In this document: positions 21,812-30,538 of the stretch, piece by piece
How positions within the stretch are numbered: position 1 is the stretch's first letter
Layout of the letters: each line of letters opens with the position of its first letter
Assembly: GCA_964343305.1 (NCBI GenBank)
Contig: CAYFJO010000066.1
Location: forward strand, 1-34,884
From: CAYFJO01 sp964343305
Lineage (GTDB): Bacteria; Planctomycetota; Planctomycetia; Pirellulales; Pirellulaceae
DNA: 34,884 nt
Reading direction: 5' to 3'
Made by a program: the position numbers and the translations under genes
The notes under the pieces: generated by a model
Database searches by the model: none
What the model was told of the DNA's origin: nothing
Seen by the model: the letters and a program-made list of their open reading frames with translations, nothing else

Positions 21812-23191
21812 ATGTCGCACCCGATCGACGACACGATTGTAGCGATTGCATCCGCACCGGGTGGTGCGATGCGCGGTGTCGTACGTTGCAGTGGCCCTGA
21901 CGCCGCCGCGTGTCTTGAACTGTGCTTTCAAGCGGATGACAAAACAAACCTGGCATCGCACCGGCGTGCCGTCGTGCTGAGTGGCGGACTCACGGTCGAT
22001 CAGCCGATTGGTTCGATTCCTTGTGACTTGTATCTCTGGCCAACTTCGCGAAGTTACACACAACAGCCGAGCGCGGAAATCCACACAATTGGATCACCGC
22101 CGATTTTGGAGGCGATCGTTCGCACGATCTGCGCTCACGGTGCCCGGCTCGCCGAACCAGGTGAGTTCACGATGCGGGCGTTTCTCGCTGGGCGGTTGGA
22201 CTTGACCCAGGCCGAGGCTGTGTTGGGCGTCATCGACGCCGGCAGCCGATCCGAATTGGACGTCGCACTAACGCAATTGGCCGGCGGCTTACGCACTCCG
22301 CTGAATCAGTTGCGCGACCAGTTGGTTGACCTGTTGGCTCATCTGGAAGCCGGCTTGGATTTCGTTGAAGAAGACATTGAGTTCATCTCATCGGCGGAAA
22401 TTCAGCAGCAACTGGGGCGAGCAAGCGGCGAAGTCACACGCATCGCCAACCAGATGAACGAGCGAACCGAGACAACCGGCGAGTACCGCGTCGTGTTGGT
22501 CGGTTCGCCGAATACGGGAAAGAGCAGTTTGCTGAACGCCCTTGCAGGATCGCCTCAAGCCATCGTTTCAAGCATTGCGGGAACAACGCGTGACTATGTT
22601 TCGTGCCGATTTGAAATAGATGGCACGCGCTTCCGTGTGATGGATACAGCAGGCGTGTCGCGGAATCCCAGCGATCATGAAATCGAACTAGCCGCGCAAT
22701 CGATGACCGATGCGCAGTCGCAGCAATCCCACTTGCAGATTCTCTGCCTCGACAACAGCCGTCCGCTGAACGAATGGGAAAAGACGCAACTGTCCGGACC
22801 CGAATTCGAAAATCGCCTCGTGGTCGGCACGAAATGCGACTTGGTTTCACAAACAAACATCGACCAGCGGCGAGGCATCGACGATGTCCAAACCAGCAGC
22901 CAGTCTGGCACCGGCATCGATGAACTCAGGCAGCGAATCGTCCAATGCTTGAAAGAAACACAGGCTGGCCAGGAAGTCGTCGTCGGCACGGCGAGTCGTT
23001 GCCGCGAGAGCCTCCGTCTCGCCGCCGCCGCAATCAATCGGGCAATCGACTTGTCAGCCAGTCATTCCGGCGAAGAATTGGTCGCGGCGGAGTTACGCAA
23101 CGCCCTCGATGAACTGGGCCGCGTCGTGGGCACCATCTATACTGACGACATCCTCGATCGCATCTTCAGCCGGTTTTGCATCGGCAAATGA
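21812..23191 (+). CDS. mnmE: tRNA modification GTPase MnmE
   Basis: MnmE/TrmE, 459 residues, partner of MnmG in making cmnm5U34 at the wobble position of certain tRNAs. It opens DDTIVAIASAPGGAMRG (folate-binding domain), with EPGEFTMRAFLAGRLDLTQAEAV at about 115-137. The embedded G domain has P-loop GSPNTGKS (231-238), SIAGTTRDYV, DTAGVS and GTKCDL. The C-terminal CIGK carries the essential cysteine and shows the gene is complete. ATG 21812 is preferred to the TTG at 21788. It lies 27 bases after yidC, so the two are probably co-transcribed. Confidence 0.96.
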   Translation: MSHPIDDTIVAIASAPGGAMRGVVRCSGPDAAACLELCFQADDKTNLASHRRAVVLSGGLTVDQPIGSIPCDLYLWPTSRSYTQQPSAEIHTIGSPPILEAIVRTICAHGARLAEPGEFTMRAFLAGRLDLTQAEAVLGVIDAGSRSELDVALTQLAGGLRTPLNQLRDQLVDLLAHLEAGLDFVEEDIEFISSAEIQQQLGRASGEVTRIANQMNERTETTGEYRVVLVGSPNTGKSSLLNALAGSPQAIVSSIAGTTRDYVSCRFEIDGTRFRVMDTAGVSRNPSDHEIELAAQSMTDAQSQQSHLQILCLDNSRPLNEWEKTQLSGPEFENRLVVGTKCDLVSQTNIDQRRGIDDVQTSSQSGTGIDELRQRIVQCLKETQAGQEVVVGTASRCRESLRLAAAAINRAIDLSASHSGEELVAAELRNALDELGRVVGTIYTDDILDRIFSRFCIGK

Positions 23192-23304
23192 TGTCGAGCG
23201 ATTCTTGACGATCGCTCTGTATAAGCTACGTACTCATGGGGAATCTAGACGGGTGCAGTCCGATTCGACGGGTTGTGTCGATTCGAAGGAAATACGAAAG
23301 AGCA

Positions 23305-24588
23305 ATGGACCATCGTGTCGTGATCACCGGTGCCGGCTGCGTCACTCCGCTTGGCAACAAGCCGGGCGAGTTGTGGCAGGCGCTGACGGAAGCGCGATCG
23401 GGCGTTGGTCCCATCACGGTTTTTGACGCAACCACCTTTCCCGTCCGAATCGCGGCGGAAGTGTCCGACTGGGACATTCACGCCGAGATCGAAAACTCGG
23501 AACAATGGGAGCGACACGCGCGTCATACGCAATTCGCCATTGTCGCCGCCGAGAATGCCAAAGCAAGCGCGGGTTTAAACGATCAATCTGTCGAGCCGTT
23601 GCGAGCGGGTGTCTCGATGGGATGTGGAGAGATTTTTCCCGACTTTGTTCGGTTTGCTCAACTGATGGGGAATTCTCTGCATGGCAAGGAGTTCTCCAGC
23701 ACGGAATACATTCGCGAATGTCTGCAATTGGCGCAAGCCGACGACGAGTTGACCAGCGATCCGGGCGTTGCGGCCGGGTGCATGGCCGGCGTGCTGAACG
23801 CGCAAGGGCCGAACACGAATTTCACCACGGCGTGCGTGTCCAGCAGCGTGGCGTTGGGCGAGGCGGCCGAAGTGATTCGACGCGGCGGCGCGGAGGTGAT
23901 GTACGCCGGTGGCGCTCACAGCATGATTCATCCGTTTGGAATTTCCGGATTTTATCGCCTGTCGACGCTGTCGACCAGAAATGACGAGCCGCAACTCGCG
24001 TCGCGGCCCTTTGATGCCGATCGGCAAGGTTTTGTCGTCGGCGAAGGTGGCGTGGTCATCGTGCTTGAAGAACTCGAGCATGCTTTGCGTCGTGGCGCTG
24101 AGATTTGGGGCGAATTGACCGGCTACGGTGCGACGGATGATGCGTTCCGTATCACCGACCCGTCACCCGACGGCGACCCATCTGCGCGATGCATGGAACT
24201 GGCGATGAGAGATGCCAGGCTGAACCCGGAAGAAATCGACTACGTCAATGCCCACGGCTCGGGCACGGTGGTGAACGACAACATGGAAACGCGTGCCATC
24301 AAGACGGCTTTTGGCAACTACGCCTATCGTTTGCCGGTTTCCAGCACCAAAAGCATGACCGGCCATTTGACAACGGCTTGTGGAGCGTTGGAATTCCTGG
24401 TCTGCGCCAAAGCGATCAAGACAGGTGTGATTCCACCGACGATCAATTACGAAACGGCCGACCCGGACTGCGATCTTGATTACGTACCCAACGAGGCGCG
24501 TGACATCGCTTGCCAGCATGTTTTGTCCAACAGCTTGGGATTCGGCGGTCAAAACGTATCGCTGATTGTGTCGAAGTTTGATCTGTAG
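23305..24588 (+). CDS. fabF: Beta-ketoacyl-ACP synthase II
   Basis: FabF-type condensing enzyme, 427 residues, elongating acyl-ACP with malonyl-ACP in fatty acid synthesis. The active-site triad is intact: Cys177 in NFTTACVSSSVALGEA, His317 in NAHGSGTVVND and His354 in KSMTGHLTTACG. The usual HGTGT reads HGSGT, a small change. It opens RVVITGAGCVTPLG and closes NSLGFGGQNVSLIVSKFDL. ATG 23305 fits family alignment; the frame is open back to 23236. No acp or fabG gene is adjacent, so it may be a secondary KAS II. Its stop codon is inside a palindromic repeat. Confidence 0.93.
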   Translation: MDHRVVITGAGCVTPLGNKPGELWQALTEARSGVGPITVFDATTFPVRIAAEVSDWDIHAEIENSEQWERHARHTQFAIVAAENAKASAGLNDQSVEPLRAGVSMGCGEIFPDFVRFAQLMGNSLHGKEFSSTEYIRECLQLAQADDELTSDPGVAAGCMAGVLNAQGPNTNFTTACVSSSVALGEAAEVIRRGGAEVMYAGGAHSMIHPFGISGFYRLSTLSTRNDEPQLASRPFDADRQGFVVGEGGVVIVLEELEHALRRGAEIWGELTGYGATDDAFRITDPSPDGDPSARCMELAMRDARLNPEEIDYVNAHGSGTVVNDNMETRAIKTAFGNYAYRLPVSSTKSMTGHLTTACGALEFLVCAKAIKTGVIPPTINYETADPDCDLDYVPNEARDIACQHVLSNSLGFGGQNVSLIVSKFDL

Positions 24589-24635
24589 AACAATCGTCTC
24601 AATTGTTCCGCGAGCAATTGGGACAATTGCTCTAC
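24585..24635. repeat. Palindromic repeat (CAATTGTTC family) overlapping the fabF stop; possible bidirectional terminator
   Basis: Arms of 24 bases, GTAGAACAATCGTCTCAATT... (24585-24608) and the near complement ending ...GACAATTGCTCTAC (24612-24635), with about 20 of 24 positions paired and a 3-base loop. It begins inside the fabF stop codon and ends nine bases before the end of the convergent DUF1080 gene, so it can form a stem at the 3' end of both transcripts. A single-arm relative is at 4962-4983. Confidence 0.7.
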
Positions 24636-24643
24636 ATCGAAAG

Positions 24644-25384
24644 CTACTCCACGACGGGTGCGATCTGGTCTTCCGTCGTCACACCCGGTGGCAATTCCAT
24701 GATTTGGATTTTGCGAAAGTGGATCTCCGCGCCTTCGGATTCCAGACACAAGTAGCCCTTCCTGACGGACGACTTGCTCACACCATTGACGAATTTTCCG
24801 TTGACCGACAGTTTTACCACGCCATCCACAAACACAGCGTCATACGTGTTCCACTCGCCCTTTCCCTTGCAACGGTTTTCGACCGATTTGCTGCGCGAGC
24901 CACGCGGGTTATCTGGGACGGTCTTCAAACCGTTCGCTCCAAACAGCTCGCCGTGTACGTAAGCAATCGGCGGCAAGGTTCCATCCTTTTGTTTATGCTG
25001 GTTGACCCAATCCAATTCCAGCATTTGCACTTCCATTCCTTTGGGCAACCGGCGTCCTTCCGGCACCGAGCCTTCACTCCAAGCAAACACGCCGGAATTT
25101 CCGCCAGCTTCCATGTGACGCCATTCGATGTGCAGGATGAAGTTTTCGTATTGCTTTTCCGATCGCATCACGCCGATCGGGTGGCCGCTGCAGACGAGCA
25201 AGCCGTCTTTCACGGTCCAGGTTTCTTTGGACGTGTTCACGTCGACCCAGCCCGTTAGATCCTTGCCGTTGAAGAGATCCTTGTATTGAAACGGTGCTTC
25301 CGCGTTTGCGCGAGGGTTCGCGCAAAAGGACAAAATCGAAAGGCAGAAAACCAGTGTCAACATATTCGTGCTAGTTCGGTTCAT
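24644..25384 (-). CDS. Secreted DUF1080 (3-keto-disaccharide hydrolase-like) protein
   Basis: 246-residue exported protein of the DUF1080 family, a concanavalin-like fold very abundant in planctomycetes and recently linked to 3-keto-glycoside cleavage. Signal peptide 1-29 (NPRANA), then the family opening FQYKDLFNGKDLTGW, TWTVKDGLLVCSG, EWRHMEAGGNSGVFAW, and the C-terminal KGYLCLESEGAEIHFRKIQI. ATG 25384 has GGAG eight bases upstream; the longer open frame has no signal sequence. It is last in a minus-strand run after the glycosyltransferase gene, but a 240-base gap containing a repeat separates them. Confidence 0.9.
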   Translation of the reverse strand: MNRTSTNMLTLVFCLSILSFCANPRANAEAPFQYKDLFNGKDLTGWVDVNTSKETWTVKDGLLVCSGHPIGVMRSEKQYENFILHIEWRHMEAGGNSGVFAWSEGSVPEGRRLPKGMEVQMLELDWVNQHKQKDGTLPPIAYVHGELFGANGLKTVPDNPRGSRSKSVENRCKGKGEWNTYDAVFVDGVVKLSVNGKFVNGVSKSSVRKGYLCLESEGAEIHFRKIQIMELPPGVTTEDQIAPVVE

Positions 25385-25552
25385 GGTATTGCTCCGTGGG
25401 TCATGTTCTATGTTCGCCGCATTATAACCAACCACCGGGAAGTTTTTGAGCAACCGGCGCTCCCAGGTAGCAATTTTGAGAGCCTTCGAGTCCATATCCT
25501 ATCGATCTCGTACTATAAGTTTGCGTGTTTTTGTTTTCTTGCGCACATTTCC

Positions 25553-25600
25553 GTAGGACGGTTTTTCAAACCGTCCGGACGGATTGGAAATCCGTCCTAC
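25553..25600. repeat. Palindromic intergenic repeat, GTAGGACGG family, copy 3
   Basis: Compact copy with two directly joined hairpins: GGACGGTTTTTCAAACCGTCC and GGACGGATTGGAAATCCGTC-type stems, framed by GTAGGACGG and CCGTCCTAC, which pair with each other as well. It is the most symmetrical of three copies in the window and lies 23 bases past the end of the glycosyltransferase gene, where it could also act as a terminator. Confidence 0.85.
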
Positions 25601-25623
25601 AATGTGTGTGGCGGCTCTAGAGG

Positions 25624-27456
25624 CTATCGGCGTTTCGTTGCAGACTTGCCTTGGGCAGAAACAGTGCCAGGATCTTGGCGGCCGAGGAGCACGAGATCTT
25701 CTTTTTTCAAGAAATAGCGTGCTGTCGCAAGGACATGGACATCGTCCGGGATTTCACTACGAATCGACTGGAAGTGCCGGTCCGTTGTGATCACAAACGA
25801 TTCTGGGCTCTTCAGAAATGTCACGACGTCAACGCCAGGATGCCGATGCCAGTTCTTCTCTCGTGGTGGCGGCAGCGCTGTTGCGCCGCGATCGTTCGAC
25901 GGGTATGAGAGTTCGAGTATGGGACGGCGTACGTAGAAAACCCACGTTGATTCCAAACAGCGATACGATCCAACTTGTGGCCGTTCGGAGTGATCGGCGA
26001 TCGCGTTGAACAGCAGGCGGTTTTCTTGATGCCGGCCAACTTGCACTGTGGCGATGCCAAAGAAAACGGTGGTGAAAGAAACGGCGGTCAGTGCGAAAGC
26101 GAACACCATTTGTCGATTCTTCCGCTGCTGCAATAGCACGAAGCAGACACCCGCACCGACGATTAGAATCACACCGATCGCCCCCAGCCATTGTTCGCCA
26201 GGCAGATACTTTTGGGCAGCCAATGGAATGGCGATCAACATGGCCAGGCCCACCAAACCGAGCACAGCCAGCGACAGTCGCAACCAAAAGGCGGAAACGG
26301 CTAACGTGCCACACGACCATCGATAAAGGAAGCTGCCCGTCAAAAGGGCCAGCGCCGGGTAGCACGGTGTGACGTAGCTTGGCAATTTGGTTGTCGCCAG
26401 AGTAAAGATCCCAATGTAGACGCACGTCCAACAGGCGAGCAGCACATATCCATCATTCCAGGCATCGCGCTTGCGCACGCTTTGGACAAACCAAATGAGC
26501 AGCGGCACGGCAAATACCGACCAAGGAAAGAAGCCCGCCAAGATTGCGACCGGATAGAATAGCAGCGAGCCCGAATGATTTTCCATGGCCGTCGTTGCCC
26601 GACCAATATGCTCCTTGACGAAGAAGCCAAGAAGGTAATCCCCCTCGGTTCGCAGGCCAACCAGCACAAACCACGGAGCGGCAATGGCGAGGGCCACGAT
26701 GATGGCGGTCACCGGCCGCATCGACCAACATGTTCGCAGAAAGTGTAGCGGGGCAAACAGCCGCAAAATGTGGACCCACCAGCGTCGGTCCTCTGACGGA
26801 GGCAATCGCTTGATTAACAGAAACATTCCAATGACGGCCGTCGGCAGCACGAGGCCCACCGGACCTTTTGCCAGAATGCCGAGTCCCATGAAACAATACA
26901 TCAGGACGCAAACCCACCACTGACTCGGAAAGTATTGCCCATCGGTTCGCAATGAAGGTGGTGAGACTGCTACCTCTGTCGATTCCCTGTACTGGAAGGT
27001 CCCCAGAACATAGATCGTCAGCGCCATCGTGCCGCAGAAGATCAAAACGGAATCGGGAGTCGCGGCACGGCCAGCGACGCCAAACATCAGGCCCGTTGCC
27101 AGCACGACAGCACTCCACAACGCCGCATTGGGATGGAACAGCCGTCGGCCGATGTGATAGGTCGCAATCACAGTTCCAAGCGCCAGGGACGCCGACCAAA
27201 ATCGCGCGGAAAACTCATTCACACCAAAAACCGCGTAAGCCGACATCATCAACCAGTAAAGCAACACGGGCTTGGCGTCACGCAACTGGTCGTTAAAAAT
27301 CGGCACCACCCAATCGCCCCGCTCCATCATTTCGAGCGCACAGCCTGCGTTGCGTGGTTCATCGCGGTCCCAAAGCGGCGCGGCTCCGAGGTTCGTAAAG
27401 AGGACCAGAAGCGCGACGGAGACGATGATCGTGTAGTGATATGCGAGTTGCTTCAT
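25624..27456 (-). CDS. ArnT/PMT-like membrane glycosyltransferase
   Basis: 610-residue polytopic protein with about 11-13 membrane helices, of the GT-C (GT83, ArnT and related PMT) superfamily that transfers sugars from polyprenyl-phosphate carriers to a periplasmic acceptor. The first external loop has the catalytic acid motif LWDRDEPRNAG (residues 28-38), followed by GDWVVPIFNDQLRDAKPVLLYWL, strongly typical of ArnT-like enzymes. The C-terminal third (from about 480) is a soluble domain. In planctomycetes the acceptor is not necessarily lipid A; it could be another glycolipid or a protein. The HEAT-like gene ends 72 bases upstream and may be co-transcribed. Confidence 0.85.
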   Translation of the reverse strand: MKQLAYHYTIIVSVALLVLFTNLGAAPLWDRDEPRNAGCALEMMERGDWVVPIFNDQLRDAKPVLLYWLMMSAYAVFGVNEFSARFWSASLALGTVIATYHIGRRLFHPNAALWSAVVLATGLMFGVAGRAATPDSVLIFCGTMALTIYVLGTFQYRESTEVAVSPPSLRTDGQYFPSQWWVCVLMYCFMGLGILAKGPVGLVLPTAVIGMFLLIKRLPPSEDRRWWVHILRLFAPLHFLRTCWSMRPVTAIIVALAIAAPWFVLVGLRTEGDYLLGFFVKEHIGRATTAMENHSGSLLFYPVAILAGFFPWSVFAVPLLIWFVQSVRKRDAWNDGYVLLACWTCVYIGIFTLATTKLPSYVTPCYPALALLTGSFLYRWSCGTLAVSAFWLRLSLAVLGLVGLAMLIAIPLAAQKYLPGEQWLGAIGVILIVGAGVCFVLLQQRKNRQMVFAFALTAVSFTTVFFGIATVQVGRHQENRLLFNAIADHSERPQVGSYRCLESTWVFYVRRPILELSYPSNDRGATALPPPREKNWHRHPGVDVVTFLKSPESFVITTDRHFQSIRSEIPDDVHVLATARYFLKKEDLVLLGRQDPGTVSAQGKSATKRR

Positions 27457-27489
27457 CGGTGGAGATAAGTCGCCGTTCTCAACGGCATC

Positions 27490-27523
27490 AGGCTTCCTAA
27501 GTTGAAGAGAACTTCGGAAGTCT
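27490..27523. repeat. Diverged copy of the AGACTTCCGAAGTCT repeat
   Basis: GGCTTCCTAAGTTGAAGA and ACTTCGGAAGTCTCAAC form an imperfect inverted repeat related to 18184-18217. It fills the gap between the HEAT-like and glycosyltransferase genes and lies just upstream of the latter. Confidence 0.5.
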
Positions 27524-27528
27524 CAACG

Positions 27529-28785
27529 TTAGCGGAAGTGTTGCAGAACACTCGGACTGGTTTCCCGTTCGGCGATCCGTTTAAGGTATTTCTGTACGTC
27601 GGGATCTTGAATCGTGACGAGGATCGAAACGGATTCCGCACGAACGGCGGCATCTTCATCTTCGCTCAGCCAAAACAGCCAACGTCGCGAGTCCACGCCG
27701 CTCAATCGCGGCAGCAGCCGAGCCAGCTCGACGCGTTTCCTGGGATCGGGGTCCGTTAGCTGAAGTGCCAAATAGAGATCGTTTTCGGTGAATCCTCGCC
27801 GTTCTAATTCCGTCGACGCGGCCACCGACGTTGGTTCATCCGCCGCGCGCAGGTAACGCATGACGGTCACATGATCCAACGTTTCCAGTCTTTCCGTTGC
27901 ATTTCGTTCGTTCGGCGGTTCGGGCGACGACTCCATCCTCAGCAGTTCACTTGCCGAGGGCGGATGCACTTCCATTGGCTTGGCCGAAGAATTGTCGGCC
28001 AACCGTTGGAGGTTTTCCAAGGACATGGGGCTGACATCATCGCCGGCTAGCGTAGAACGCGAAGAGCTGAAGTCATCCGGATTCGACGAAGTGTCTTGCG
28101 GTTCTTCGGCGTTTGCAACCGGTAGCGACGGGATGTCGACGATCGCGGCCGGCAAACCGGAAGAGTGTGTGTCGGACAGGGACATCCGGGGCACACCCGA
28201 CGATTGAGTGAGCCTTCCGTCGGATGGCCGATGCCCTGGCCCGTTGGATTTGTCGACCAATGCAACGACGGAACCGGACTCACTTGCCGCTCCACGAAGC
28301 ACCCTTTCACAATTCGCAATGAGCTGGCCGCTATCCACCCTATCGTTTTCAATCGGCCACAGCAGAATCTGCATCGCGATGTCCGCCGCGACAGCGCGAC
28401 GTCTGGCGGAAAGCTCATCGGCTTTACGGGCCAGATGTTCGGCCAGGCTTGCGACTTTGTTTGAGGATTGATGGCGGGTCAAAAGTCGCCAGCGGCTGAT
28501 TTGTTCGCGAATCGTCTTTTCCGAAGCGTCCGCCAGCACCTGACGGTCACTTGCCAAACAATCAACCAGAATCCCAACTCCTGCGTCACCCAACTCAGCG
28601 ATCTGCTCCAGCCGGCCTTGAATTTCGTCGTCCGGCAGGTCAGGCAATTCCTTGGCCCAACGATTTGCCAGCCAAGCGGATGGCTGCAAACCGGGCACAG
28701 TCGTAATTGCAATTGCCAGGCAACCCAGCACGGTTCCGATGAAAGCCGCGAGGTAGCCCCGCATGTTAGTGCGTCCCGATGACAT
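27529..28785 (-). CDS. Membrane-anchored HEAT-repeat-like protein
   Basis: 418-residue protein with one N-terminal membrane helix (about 8-32). Residues 48-90 have a helical-repeat look (LPDDEIQGRLEQIAELGDAG). A long Ser/Pro/Asn-rich disordered middle (about 175-300) follows. The C-terminal part (305-418) has HEAT/armadillo-like helices: DHVTVMRYLRAADEPTSVAA, LTDPDPRKRVELARLLPRL and DEDAAVRAESVSILVTIQD. Such proteins usually mediate protein-protein contacts; no catalytic motif is seen. ATG 28785 is taken; ATG 28764 is also possible and starts at the membrane helix. First gene of a minus-strand run with the glycosyltransferase. Confidence 0.7.
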   Translation of the reverse strand: MSSGRTNMRGYLAAFIGTVLGCLAIAITTVPGLQPSAWLANRWAKELPDLPDDEIQGRLEQIAELGDAGVGILVDCLASDRQVLADASEKTIREQISRWRLLTRHQSSNKVASLAEHLARKADELSARRRAVAADIAMQILLWPIENDRVDSGQLIANCERVLRGAASESGSVVALVDKSNGPGHRPSDGRLTQSSGVPRMSLSDTHSSGLPAAIVDIPSLPVANAEEPQDTSSNPDDFSSSRSTLAGDDVSPMSLENLQRLADNSSAKPMEVHPPSASELLRMESSPEPPNERNATERLETLDHVTVMRYLRAADEPTSVAASTELERRGFTENDLYLALQLTDPDPRKRVELARLLPRLSGVDSRRWLFWLSEDEDAAVRAESVSILVTIQDPDVQKYLKRIAERETSPSVLQHFR

Positions 28786-29233
28786 GGCAAACCCGATTGG
28801 TTGCGTGATGAAAAGGCCCGCGATTCTCTAAAATACCAGTGATATCGGCAATATCAGTCGTATCGCCAGTTGACCGCGGCAGTGGTCTTGGCTTTTCACC
28901 ACAAGAAGACGATTCAATCCCTACCAGTAGTATCATCGTCGCGCGGGGTGAAACTTCATTGCGAGGTTGTGAATTTTGACTGTCCACATGACGCCCGTTC
29001 GACCGAATTATCCTTAGGATCGGCAAACTTTGCCGAACTACCCACGCCGATTGTTGGATTGGGTTGTTTAGGAGAGAACGCGAAACACCGCCCCATGCTC
29101 TGTTTTGGTTCAAAAAGGGGTCAGATACCGCTGTGCAAAGCACCCTTCGGGCCGTTCCAGCAACGGTACCTGACCCCTTTTTGAACCACGTGTTGTTTCG
29201 CTTTGTCTAGTAAGAGAATTGTCAGGGGGGAAT
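28786..29233. other. Intergenic region between divergent genes
   Basis: 448 bases between the HEAT-like gene (-) and the secreted hypothetical (+). The only defined structure is the REP/RAYT-like inverted repeat at 29107-29187. The minus-strand frame through 28766-29143 and the plus frame 28870-29184 look non-coding. Promoters for both flanking genes should be here, but no clear boxes were found. Confidence 0.4.
29107..29187. repeat. REP/RAYT-like inverted repeat, GGGGTCAGGTACC type
   Basis: Two 24-base arms, GGTTCAAAAAGGGGTCAGAT... (29107-29130) and ...ACCTGACCCCTTTTTGAACC (29164-29187), paired at 23 of 24 positions around a 33-base loop. The AAAAGGGGTCAGGTACC core is the kind of sequence associated with REP elements mobilised by RAYT (REP-associated tyrosine) transposases. 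Relatives lie at 30334-30360 and 31632-31701. No transposase gene is in the window. Confidence 0.8.
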
Positions 29234-30115
29234 ATGGGCAACGTCGTTAGTCGACGAATTTGCGCAATGACGATATCACAGCTAGCGGTCTGCTGTGGAA
29301 TCGCGATTCTTTGCTCTGGTGTGGCCTATGGTGAGTCGCCGTTCGATCCGACTTCAAGCCGGGCGGCGCGCGAGGAAGCAATTCGATCGATCCCATTCGA
29401 TCAGTTGCGAGCGGATACACGGTCTCGCATTTCGGGCGTTGTAAAAAAACCGTCCATCTACCGCCGCTTGCCGGTGGAAGCCATCTACTCGGATCCGGAC
29501 ATGTACCTGTTCCTCGTTCGCTATCCCGAAGTGATCGTAAACATTTGGCGTATCATGGGGATCACCCAATGTGTGACGTCGCGCACCGGTCCATACAACT
29601 TGAACGGTTCGGACGGAATGGGAACGCGGTGCAACATCGAACTGGTGTATGGCACACCGGAGTTGCACGTAATCATTGCCGAAGGCAGTTACGAAAGCGG
29701 CGGCGGTCTGTTGAAGCGGACGATCAAGGGACGCTGTGTGATCTTGCTGCGGACTGGCTACACGCAAGATGGCCATCAACGCTCGATCGTCACCAACAAA
29801 ATGGACATGTTCATTCAAATGGACAATATTGGCGTCGATCTGCTTGCCAAGTCTTTCCACTCGCTGGTTTCCAAAACAGCGGACTACAATTTCACACAAT
29901 CTGCCCAGTTCATCGCTCGGCTGTCTGATCTATCCGAGCGAAATGGTCCCGGCGTTCAGCGTCTCGCGGCGAAACTGAAAGATGTCGATCCCGCCGTTCG
30001 AGCACGATTCGCGGATCTGGCGGGAATCGCAAATCAACGCGCCGTTCTGCGAAATGCGAATTACCAGGTCCGACCCAATCAACCGGGGCTGGTCCAAAGC
30101 TCAGCGAATCGCTAA
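29234..30115 (+). CDS. Secreted conserved-looking hypothetical protein
   Basis: 293-residue exported protein I do not recognise. A signal peptide occupies about residues 1-33 (VCCGIAILCSGVAYG). The mature part starts with Arg-rich segments (RAAREEAIRSIPFDQLRADT). A mixed alpha/beta part follows with DPDMYLFLVRYPEVIVNIWRIM, a Cys in GITQCVTSRTGPY, another in GTRCNIELVYG, and KRTIKGRCVILLRTGYTQ. The C-terminal 90 residues are helical (SAQFIARLSDLSERNGPGVQRLAAKL). ATG 29234 has a strong SD (AGGGGGGA). Similar-looking proteins occur in planctomycetes from memory, but I can name no function. Confidence 0.75.
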   Translation: MGNVVSRRICAMTISQLAVCCGIAILCSGVAYGESPFDPTSSRAAREEAIRSIPFDQLRADTRSRISGVVKKPSIYRRLPVEAIYSDPDMYLFLVRYPEVIVNIWRIMGITQCVTSRTGPYNLNGSDGMGTRCNIELVYGTPELHVIIAEGSYESGGGLLKRTIKGRCVILLRTGYTQDGHQRSIVTNKMDMFIQMDNIGVDLLAKSFHSLVSKTADYNFTQSAQFIARLSDLSERNGPGVQRLAAKLKDVDPAVRARFADLAGIANQRAVLRNANYQVRPNQPGLVQSSANR

Positions 30116-30139
30116 CGCAACGTCCTGGCCATTGCCCAC

Positions 30140-30188
30140 TTGTGATTTGGAATTTGTTTGATCTTTGTGGCTTGTAATTTGGTATTTC
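30140..30188. repeat. AATTCCAAA-family intergenic repeat, copy 4
   Basis: TGATTTGGAATTTGTTTGAT followed by CTTTGTGGCTTGTAATTTGG matches the right half of the large element at 14258-14370, in the same orientation. It is the only copy outside the BMC operon in this window and lies between two non-BMC genes, showing that the family is dispersed rather than operon-specific. Confidence 0.65.
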
Positions 30189-30195
30189 ATCGCCC

Positions 30196-30351
30196 TCATC
30201 TTCCGGACTTGTGAATCCCCCGCAACGTTTTGGCCAATTCCCACCGCTTTCCAACCATGCCGATGAGCATGTCAATCTGACTGCTGGCACTGACGTAAGT
30301 CGAATCCATCTCCGTGGTCAATTCATCCGGGTCGAAAAAGGTACCTGACAT
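30196..30351 (-). CDS. Small unrecognised ORF
   Basis: 51-residue minus-strand frame: MSGTFFDPDELTTEMDSTYV ... IDMLIGMVGKRWELAKTLRG ... KSGR. Composition is protein-like, and GGGGA lies just before the ATG. However, its first codons and SD are themselves part of a REP-like arm (30334-30360), which suggests either that the element landed at the start of an older gene or that the frame is accidental. No relative is known to me. Confidence 0.35.
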   Translation of the reverse strand: MSGTFFDPDELTTEMDSTYVSASSQIDMLIGMVGKRWELAKTLRGIHKSGR

Positions 30352-30360
30352 CTTTTCCCC
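30334..30360. repeat. Single arm of the REP/RAYT-like element
   Basis: On the minus strand it reads GGGGAAAAGATGTCAGGTAC followed by CTTTTTCGAC, matching the arm GAGAAAAGGTGTCAGGAACC of the copy at 31632-31701 at nearly every position of the core. Only one arm is present, so it is a solo or decayed copy. Confidence 0.6.
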
Positions 30361-30538
30361 TTGTTAGTGTTATTGACGTTCTGAGGTTGTGGTGAATAAT
30401 AAGTCGACTTCAGCAACCTCGCCCCAGGTGCTGAACACTGAGCCCTTCGGTCGACCCGCATCTTCGCTGCCCCAATCAGTTCTCGTTGTTCGTATACAAT
30501 ACGGCCAGGAGTTGGTGCCCCTATAAGAAATAGATGCT

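Noticed and set aside
28766..29143. 125-codon minus-strand frame upstream of the HEAT-like gene
   Set aside because: No SD at its start, no domain, and it overlaps the true HEAT-like gene start in another frame.
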